The notes under the pieces were generated by a model. It was not told the origin of the DNA. It ran no database searches and was given only the letters and a program-made list of their open reading frames with translations. Of a DNA stretch of 64,000 nt, positions 55,881-64,000 are shown piece by piece (the stretch's first letter is position 1; every line of letters starts with the position of its first letter). The stretch is from Thermoflexus hugenholtzii (GTDB lineage: Bacteria > Chloroflexota > Anaerolineae > Thermoflexales > Thermoflexaceae). The position numbers and the translations under genes are program-made. The stretch is from contig NZ_CP076326.1 of assembly GCF_018771565.1 (NCBI RefSeq), positions 1,922,001 to 1,986,000 of the forward strand, given 5' to 3'.

Positions 55881-57605
55881 ATGCGCCAACCGGAGGCTCC
55901 CATCGTCGGGCGAGGACGTCGGGTCTGGCGGCTGGCCCCGCCGGCCCCGGAGGCGGTTCGGGCGGCGCTGGCCGGATGGCCTCCGCTGCTCCAGGATCTC
56001 CTCTATCATCGGGGGATCACCTCCGCAGCCGAGGCCGCGGCGTTCCAGCGTCGTGCCGGGACGGTCGGCGATCCCTTCCGGATGAAGGGGATGATCGAGG
56101 CCCTCGACCGCCTGGAGCGGGCCATCCGTCAGGAAGAGCCCATTGCCGTTTACGGGGACTACGACGTGGATGGCGTCACGGCCACCGCCATGCTGGTCCA
56201 GGCGCTACAGGCCCTGGGCGCGCGGGTGCGCCCGTATATCCCGCACCGGGAGACGGAAGGCTACGGCCTGAACGGGGAGGCCCTCAGAGGATTGGCCGCG
56301 GCGGGGGTGCGGGTGGTCATCAGCGTGGACTGTGGGGCCCGGGCGGTGGCGGAGGCCGGCTTGGCCCGTGAACTGGGATTGGAGCTCATCCTCACCGACC
56401 ACCACCTGCCCGGCCCGGTCCTCCCCCCGGCCCTCCTGATCAACCCGCGGCAACCGGAATGCCCCTACCCCTTCAAGGATCTGGCCGGGGTGGGCGTGGC
56501 CTTCCGGCTGGTGCAGGCGTTGAAGGCGCAACATCCGCGCGCGCCCTTCTCGCCGGAGGATTTCCTGGATCTGGTGGCCCTGGGAACGGTCGCCGATATG
56601 GTCCCGTTGCTGGGGGAGAACCGGGGTCTGGTCGCCGAAGGACTGGAGCGGCTGCGGGATCCGGCACGCCCGGGCTTGCGGGCCCTCTGCGAGGTGGCAG
56701 GTCTGGAGCCCTCCCGGGTGGATCCCTGGGCGATCTCCTTCATCCTGGCCCCCCGCCTGAACGCCGCGGGGCGGCTGGAGCACGCTCAGGCCGCCTACCG
56801 GCTTCTGACCACATCGGACCCGGCGGAGGCCCGGGCCATCGCCGAGGAGCTGGACCGCCAGAACCGGGAGCGTCAGGCCCTGACCCAGGCCACCGAGGAG
56901 GCCGCGCGGGCCTTAGCGATCCCGGGGGAGACGGTGCCCTGGCTGCTGTTCGCCGCCTCCGAGGCCTTCCGGCCGGGGGTGGTGGGGCTGGCCGCCGGCC
57001 GGCTGGCGGAGGCTTTCTACCGCCCGGCGGTCATCGTCAGCCTGATGGGGGAGGAGGGCCGCGGCTCCGCCCGCAGCATCCCGGAGTTCCACATCACCCA
57101 GGCTCTGGACGCCTGCGCGGATCTCTTAATCCGGCACGGGGGCCATGCGGCGGCCGCGGGGTTCGTGGTGCGACGGGAGAACCTGGAACGTCTCCGGGAT
57201 CGCCTGATGGAGCTGGCGGCGCAGGCTCTCAGCGCCCGCGAGCTGCAGCCCGCCCTCACCGTTGAAGCGGTGCTTTCCCTCCAGGAGGTAAACTGGCAGC
57301 TGTATGAATGGATCGCCAGCCTGGAACCCTACGGTTACGGCAACCCGGCTCCCCGCTTCCTGTGCCGCAACGCCATCGTCCGCCAGGCGCGGACGGTGGG
57401 GAACGACGGCCAGCACCTGCGCATGGTGCTCACCCTGCCCGAGGGCGGACCGGTGTGGGACGCCATCGCCTTCCGGCAGGGGGATCGAGCCGCGGAGGCC
57501 CGCCCGGGAACGCGGCTGGACCTGGTGTTCGAGCTGCGAGCGGAGCGCTGGAACGGAGAGCCCCGCCTGACCCTCCACGTGGAGGACTTCGCCCCCGCCT
57601 CCTGA
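55881..57605 (+). CDS. recJ: single-stranded-DNA-specific exonuclease RecJ
   Basis: RecJ degrades single-stranded DNA 5' to 3' in recombination and mismatch repair. The DHH metal site is clear: VYGDYDVDGVTATAML, ISVDCGARA, and ILTDHHLPGP (DHH); the DHHA1 region has RLIRHGGHAAAAGFVV-type sequence with the GGH motif. The C-terminal OB-like domain begins near EPYGYGNPAPRFL. Length is about 574 residues. The start could be 55881 or 55854, nine codons earlier; neither has a strong ribosome-binding site at ideal spacing. Confidence 0.94.
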   Translation: MRQPEAPIVGRGRRVWRLAPPAPEAVRAALAGWPPLLQDLLYHRGITSAAEAAAFQRRAGTVGDPFRMKGMIEALDRLERAIRQEEPIAVYGDYDVDGVTATAMLVQALQALGARVRPYIPHRETEGYGLNGEALRGLAAAGVRVVISVDCGARAVAEAGLARELGLELILTDHHLPGPVLPPALLINPRQPECPYPFKDLAGVGVAFRLVQALKAQHPRAPFSPEDFLDLVALGTVADMVPLLGENRGLVAEGLERLRDPARPGLRALCEVAGLEPSRVDPWAISFILAPRLNAAGRLEHAQAAYRLLTTSDPAEARAIAEELDRQNRERQALTQATEEAARALAIPGETVPWLLFAASEAFRPGVVGLAAGRLAEAFYRPAVIVSLMGEEGRGSARSIPEFHITQALDACADLLIRHGGHAAAAGFVVRRENLERLRDRLMELAAQALSARELQPALTVEAVLSLQEVNWQLYEWIASLEPYGYGNPAPRFLCRNAIVRQARTVGNDGQHLRMVLTLPEGGPVWDAIAFRQGDRAAEARPGTRLDLVFELRAERWNGEPRLTLHVEDFAPAS

Positions 57606-57631
57606 GCCCACCCGAAGACCGGAGCGTGCCG

Positions 57632-58624
57632 ATGAAACGACGGATCGGATTGCTGCTCGGCGTTCTCCTCAGCGCGGCGTTGCTGGCCTGGACCTTGCGG
57701 GGAATGCATCCCGAGGAGATGGCGCGGATCCTGCAGGGCCTGCGGATCGAATGGCTTGGAGCGGGGGCGATGTTTTACTTCATCCCCGTCCTCCTGCGCA
57801 CGTGGCGCTGGGGGATCCTGCTGCACGGCCTTCCGCCCGCTCGCTTCGGGGACCGCTTCGTCGCCCTGGCCATCGGCTATATGGGGAACAACCTGTATCC
57901 GGCGCGGGCCGGGGAGGTGCTGCGGGCTTATGTGTTGCAGCGTCGGAGCGGCATCCGCATCGGCGCGTCCCTGGGGACCATCGTGGTCGAGCGGGTGTTC
58001 GACGGGTGGATGATGCTGCTGCTGGGGATGGCCGCCTTGCTTGCTTTCCCCCTGCCGGGCCTCCTGCGCCCCGCGGTGATCGGGAGCAGCCTGCTCTTCG
58101 GCGGAGCGCTGGCGCTCCTCGTGGGGATCGCCCACGCGGCGGAAAGGCTGCGGACGGTTCTGGAAAGGATGGCCCGGCGGTGGCCCGGTCGACCCGGGGA
58201 ATGGCTGTTCGGATTCCTCTCCCGGTTTATGGACGGCCTGCAGGTGCTGCGAGCGCCTTCGCGGGCCCTCGCCGTGGCCGGGCTGACCGCCCTGATCTGG
58301 CTGGCGGAGGCCGGGACCTACGGGCTGGTTCTGATGGCCTTCCCGTTCCGCACTTCATTCTTCTCCCTGCTAACGATGACCGCGGCGGTGAACCTGGCCA
58401 CCGCCCTCCCCTCCGCGCCGGGCTACATCGGGACCTTTGAGGCGCCGGGGGTGGCGGTGCTGAGGGCCTTCGGGATCCCGGGCCCTGTCGCCCTTGCCTA
58501 CACCCTGATCCTCCATCTGGTCCTCTGGCTGCCCATCACCCTGGTCGGCCTCCTGCTGTTCCTCCGGGAAGGATTGCGCGGAGCCGATCGCCCGCTCCCG
58601 GAAGGATCCAATCTTCCTTCCTGA
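57632..58624 (+). CDS. lysylphosphatidylglycerol synthase TM-region/UPF0104 family protein
   Basis: The 330-residue membrane protein has about eight hydrophobic segments and the family motif PVLLRTWRWGILL near residue 50, then IGYMGNNLYPARAGEVLRAY and GTIVVERVFDG, and later AAVNLATALPSAPGYIGTFE. Related proteins are flippases or unknown membrane proteins linked to lipid and polysaccharide traffic. It lacks the catalytic synthase domain. It follows recJ by 26 bases. Confidence 0.85.
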   Translation: MKRRIGLLLGVLLSAALLAWTLRGMHPEEMARILQGLRIEWLGAGAMFYFIPVLLRTWRWGILLHGLPPARFGDRFVALAIGYMGNNLYPARAGEVLRAYVLQRRSGIRIGASLGTIVVERVFDGWMMLLLGMAALLAFPLPGLLRPAVIGSSLLFGGALALLVGIAHAAERLRTVLERMARRWPGRPGEWLFGFLSRFMDGLQVLRAPSRALAVAGLTALIWLAEAGTYGLVLMAFPFRTSFFSLLTMTAAVNLATALPSAPGYIGTFEAPGVAVLRAFGIPGPVALAYTLILHLVLWLPITLVGLLLFLREGLRGADRPLPEGSNLPS

Positions 58625-58705
58625 GGCGTCAGGCGGAGCGCCGCTCTGTCGAGATAGGTAAAATAGGGTGGAAAGCACACGGGAAGGGAGCCAAACGGAG
58701 TCCGG

Positions 58706-59782
58706 ATGTCCCGTTACGTCATTCGCCGCACGGCCGCGCTGATCCCGGTGTTCCTCGGGATCCTCCTGGTGGTCTTCGTGATGGTGCGCCTGATCCCGGG
58801 GGATCCCTGTCTGGTCATGCTGGGGGAGCGGGCCACCAAGGCCCAGTGCGAGGCTTTCAAAGAGCGCTTCGGCCTCAAGGATCCCCTCCCCCTCCAATTC
58901 GCCCGCTATGGGATCCAGATCCTGAAAGGGGATCTGGGGACCTCCATCAGCACCGGACGGCCGGTGGTGGTGATCCTGGCTGAGCGGCTGCCTATGACCA
59001 TTGAGCTCACCATCGGGGCCATCCTGTTCGCCACCACCGTGGGCATCACCCTGGGGGTCCTCTCTGCCATCCATCAGAACTCTCCGATCGATGTCGCCAC
59101 CATGGTGCTGGCCAACGTCGGGGTTTCCATGCCGGTTTTCTGGCTGGGCCTGATGCTGGCTTACGTGTTCGCGCTGGTCTTCAAGGACACGCCTCTCTTC
59201 CTGCCGCCCTCCGGGCGCCTTTCCCCCGGCCTCTCCCTGCCCCCTTTGAGCCGGGTCTGGGGGCTGGAGGATGTGGAGGGCTTCCCCCGGGTGGCGCTGA
59301 TCTTCCTCTCGAACTCGGTGCTTTTCAACAGCCTGGTGACGGGGAACCTCGCGGCCTTCTGGGATGCGGTCCGCCATCTCATCCTCCCCTCGGTGGCCGT
59401 GGGCACCATCCCGCTTTCCATCATCGCCCGCATGACCCGATCCAGCCTGCTGGAGGTGCTGGGGGAGGACTACATCCGGACGGCGCGGGCGAAGGGCCTG
59501 CGGGAACGCATCGTGCTGGTCCGCCACGCCATGCGCAACGCCATGATCCCCATCGTCACGGTGGTGGGGCTGCAGACCGGCAGCCTGCTCTCCGGAGCGG
59601 TGCTCACGGAGACGGTCTTCTCCCTCCCCGGCGTGGGAACCCAGCTGGTCTCCGCCATCCTCGCCCGGGATTACCCGGTGGTCCAGGGCTTCACCCTGGC
59701 GGTGGCGGTGATGTTCGCCCTGATCAACCTGATCGTGGATCTTTCGTATGCGTATCTGGATCCTCGCATTCGATTGGATTGA
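58706..59782 (+). CDS. ABC transporter permease, DppB/OppB-type
   Basis: The 358-residue protein begins MSRYVIRRTAALIPVFLGIL, then VFVMVRLIPGDPC, exactly the start of peptide/nickel-type permeases. The coupling loop includes TRSSLLEVLGEDYIRTARAK followed by GLRERIVLVRHAMRNAMIPI. A TAAAAT -10 lies at 58659-58664. It forms a pair with the next gene; no binding protein or ATPase gene is present in the window. Confidence 0.93.
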   Translation: MSRYVIRRTAALIPVFLGILLVVFVMVRLIPGDPCLVMLGERATKAQCEAFKERFGLKDPLPLQFARYGIQILKGDLGTSISTGRPVVVILAERLPMTIELTIGAILFATTVGITLGVLSAIHQNSPIDVATMVLANVGVSMPVFWLGLMLAYVFALVFKDTPLFLPPSGRLSPGLSLPPLSRVWGLEDVEGFPRVALIFLSNSVLFNSLVTGNLAAFWDAVRHLILPSVAVGTIPLSIIARMTRSSLLEVLGEDYIRTARAKGLRERIVLVRHAMRNAMIPIVTVVGLQTGSLLSGAVLTETVFSLPGVGTQLVSAILARDYPVVQGFTLAVAVMFALINLIVDLSYAYLDPRIRLD

Positions 59783-59785
59783 ACG

Positions 59786-60724
59786 ATGCGCGCGGTCGCC
59801 CAACCCCTGACTCAGGAACTGGTCCTGCCCCGGCGCTCGCCGACCCTGGAGGCGCTGCGCCGTCTGATCCGCCATCGGTCGGCCCAGGTGGGTTTCTTCC
59901 TGCTGGGCCTGATGGTGTTCACGGCGATCTTCGCCGATGCCATCGCCCCCTACGATCCCATCAAGCCCCTCCCCAACGTGCAGCGTCGCTCGCCGCCCTG
60001 CATCCATCTGCTCGGCTGCCCCCGTGATCGGCCCCAGCACCTCTTCGGCATCGACGGGAACAACCGGGACCTGTTCTCCCGGGTGGTTCACGGCTCGCGG
60101 CTCTCGCTGCAGATCGGCTTCTCCACCATCACCTTCGCCATCATCGTGGGCGGGCTGTTGGGAGCCATCGCGGGATACGCGGGGGGCTGGTTGGACAACG
60201 CCATCATGCGGGTGATGGACGTGATCCTGGCCTTCCCCAGCCTGTTGCTGGCCATCGCCATCGTCAGCGTGCTGGGCCCCGGGCTGATCAACGCCCTGCT
60301 GGCCATCGGCTTCGTCTCCATCCCGGTCTACGCCCGCATCGTCCGGGCCAGCGTCCTGGCGGTCAAGGAGCTGGATTACGTGATGGCCGCCCGGGCGGTG
60401 GGCGCCTCGCCCCTGCGGCTCCTTTTCGTCCACATCCTGCCCAACGCCCTGACCCCCCTGATCGTCCAGGGAACCCTGGGGATCGCCACGGCCATCCTGG
60501 ACGCGGCCGCCCTCTCCTTCCTCGGGCTGGGGGCGGAAGTGCCCAAGCCGGAGTGGGGGCTGATGCTGGGGGAGGAGCGCAACAGCGTCTTCAACGCCCC
60601 TCATCTGGTCTTCTTCCCCGGCATCGCCATCATGCTCACCGTGCTGGCCTTCAACCTGCTGGGAGACGGCCTGCGGGACGCCCTGGACCCGCGGCTGAGC
60701 GGGCGGGGATATGAACGACGATGA
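59786..60724 (+). CDS. ABC transporter permease, DppC/OppC-type
   Basis: The 312-residue protein has an N-terminal cytoplasmic stretch, the membrane segment VGFFLLGLMVFTAIFADAIA, and LFGIDGNNRDLFSRVVHGSR, the block found in all DppC proteins. The coupling loop VLAVKELDYVMAARAVGASP lies near residue 195. It starts 3 bases after the partner permease. The 227 bases behind it (60725-60951) show no gene. Confidence 0.93.
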   Translation: MRAVAQPLTQELVLPRRSPTLEALRRLIRHRSAQVGFFLLGLMVFTAIFADAIAPYDPIKPLPNVQRRSPPCIHLLGCPRDRPQHLFGIDGNNRDLFSRVVHGSRLSLQIGFSTITFAIIVGGLLGAIAGYAGGWLDNAIMRVMDVILAFPSLLLAIAIVSVLGPGLINALLAIGFVSIPVYARIVRASVLAVKELDYVMAARAVGASPLRLLFVHILPNALTPLIVQGTLGIATAILDAAALSFLGLGAEVPKPEWGLMLGEERNSVFNAPHLVFFPGIAIMLTVLAFNLLGDGLRDALDPRLSGRGYERR

Positions 60725-60951
60725 GAAATCCTTGCGGGCCGGAGCCGGACGGCTGCTCCGGGCAAAGCCCAGCCTGCTGAAAGACGCTCCCCGACCGGAC
60801 CCATCAGGAAGACCCGGTAAACAAGGGACCACAATGACATGGCAAATTCCTCCGAAAGACTTATAAATATAGAGAAAGGGGCCAAAAAGACCGAAGCGGG
60901 CCCCAAGGCATGCCCAGCCGTTGATGACTGATTCTCGCCGGGTAGCCGAAC

Positions 60952-61230
60952 ATGACGGCGAAGCACATCGTTTTCCGAGCCCACGCGTTGCAGCGGATGT
61001 GAGAACGCCATATATCGATGGGAGAGGTTGAATCCGAACTGAAAACAGGGGAGACGATTGCGACCTATCCGGATGACGAGCCTTATCCGAGCCGGCTGAT
61101 CTTAGGTTGGGTCGGCGGTCGCCCGCTTCACCTGGTTGTAGCAGATGATCCGGCTGGAAACGTTCGGATTGTGATCCCAGTATATGAGCCTGATCCCACT
61201 TTGTGGGAAAGCGATTTTCGGAGGCGGCGC
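60952..61230 (+). pseudogene. DUF4258 protein with internal stop codon
   Basis: From ATG 60952 the frame reads MTAKHIVFRAHALQRM, then TGA at 61000-61002, then ERHISMGEVESELKTGETIA and YPDDEPYPSRLILGW, RPLHLVVADD, YEPDPTLWESDFRRRR. The pieces together form a complete DUF4258 domain; the TGA falls between the HALQRM and ER blocks, where any residue is usual. DUF4258 proteins usually pair with a YgiT-type zinc-finger protein as toxin and antitoxin. Translation from the internal ATG at 61018 would lack the key His. Confidence 0.7.
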
Positions 61231-61469
61231 AAATGCGTGATCTGCAAACACGGAGAGACCCGGCCGGGCACCGCAACGATCGTCTTTTAACGAGCCGGGG
61301 CGACCCTGGTGATTCGCAATGTGCCGGGGAGATCTGTCAGAACTGCGGAGAGGCGTATTTGACGTATTTGAGCCCTGAGGTGGCTCAGGAACTCCTTGCG
61401 AAGGCCGAGGATGCCCTGCGGGCAGGGATGGTGGTCGACGTGCGAGAGTTCCTGCCTGCGGCGGCATAG
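61231..61469 (+). pseudogene. YgiT-type zinc-finger protein, multiply broken
   Basis: The DUF4258 frame runs without a stop into KCVICKHGETRPGTATIVF, the first half of a YgiT-type zinc finger, and ends at TAA 61288-61290. After the TAA the same frame continues RAGATLVIRNVPG, and after a lost base in the GGGG at 61327-61330 the next frame reads GEICQNCGEAYLTYLSPEVA and QELLAKAEDAL to 61469. Both CxxC pairs survive. One nonsense change, one frameshift, and loss of the normal stop/start junction show that it is decayed. Confidence 0.7.
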
Positions 61470-61515
61470 CAGGAGCTCGAAGCCAGGGATCGAATCGGAT
61501 GGCTATCTGTGATCC

Positions 61516-61565
61516 GGGTGTGTCCCAAAATCGGCGGCCAGGCCCGCCGAAATCGGGACACGCCC
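61516..61565. repeat. family A outer-arm repeat without the core
   Basis: GGGTGTGTCCCAAAATCGGC and GCCGAAATCGGGACACGCCC form imperfect arms around GGCCAGGCCC. It has the same outer arms as the copy at 11512-11591 but lacks the GTAGGACAACTGC core. It sits 29 bases before alaS. Confidence 0.65.
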
Positions 61566-61593
61566 TTTGATCCCTCCGGAGGAGCAGCGGGTT

Positions 61594-64000
<2,407 letters not shown>

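Noticed and set aside
61000-61002. In-frame TGA of the DUF4258 gene as a second selenocysteine codon
   Set aside because: The position carries no conserved Cys in the family, no good SECIS-like stem follows, and the adjacent gene has further lesions, so a nonsense mutation is more likely.
58370-61276. 968-codon minus-strand open frame opposite the Dpp permeases
   Set aside because: It has no recognisable domain, is rich in Gln/Gly/His/Arg as expected for antisense of GC-rich membrane-protein genes, and covers two clear plus-strand genes.

Overview
The window looks like a chromosomal segment of a GC-rich, probably thermophilic member of the Chloroflexota (Anaerolineae or Thermoflexus-like). 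This is an inference from gene content: F420 genes, REC-MinD fusions, V4R and roadblock proteins, BMP and Dpp transporters, a PdxS/PdxT pair and a FakA/DegV pair. There is no rRNA, and the only tRNA is tRNA-Ser(GGA). No IS transposase, prophage or CRISPR array was seen.

Layout. 0-3.5 kb (+): a hypothetical gene, F420 genes (npdG, cofE) and a CaiB-type CoA transferase. 3.5-11.3 kb (-): a response regulator/V4R/roadblock signalling set, a translationally coupled udk-glycosyltransferase-uppP operon, an apparently inactivated NERD protein, fabF and a small winged-helix protein. 11.6-15.9 kb (+): a 1395-residue P-loop NTPase with 12 nearly identical 46-residue TPR units. 15.9-24.2 kb (-): a surface-polysaccharide locus (RmlA-like, BY-kinase-like, an internally duplicated Wzz protein, a second Wzz-like protein, GT4, GT2, and rnhB). 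Its first three genes are bracketed by inverted arrays of a hairpin-rich ~93-bp repeat. 24.3-33 kb (-): mnmA, Uma2, DUF2283, iscS-type desulfurase, a Clp-fold protease, a REC-MinD fusion, and pdxS/pdxT. 33.3-40.4 kb (+): Asp23, fakA, degV, a DUF1461 membrane protein, a UXS-type SDR, an O-antigen ligase, gtrA and a SelW-like gene. 40.3-44.1 kb (-): remnants of a PIN toxin-antitoxin pair, two more REC-MinD proteins, endonuclease V and a PCD. 45-49 kb (+): tpiA, panE, an orphan ABC ATPase, tRNA-Ser and a coiled-coil protein. 49-55 kb (-): a complete BMP-family nucleoside/sugar-type ABC transporter. 55.8-64 kb (+): recJ, a flippase-like membrane protein, Dpp permeases, a decayed DUF4258/YgiT module, and alaS running off the end.

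The most notable hidden feature is at 40111-40353. A Rdx/SelW-family gene is split by an in-frame TGA exactly at the second position of its redox CxxC motif (read as C-A-V-U), with a plausible bacterial SECIS hairpin just downstream. This is probably a selenoprotein that ordinary gene calling truncates.

The window is also rich in non-coding repeat families: a palindrome family (core GTAGGACAACTGC and its complement), a MITE-like family with GTAGGAG ends, and the 93-bp arrays. Two toxin-antitoxin-like modules are in visible decay, and several ATPase or nuclease domains have lost key catalytic residues (a BY-kinase-like protein, one REC-MinD protein and the NERD protein).
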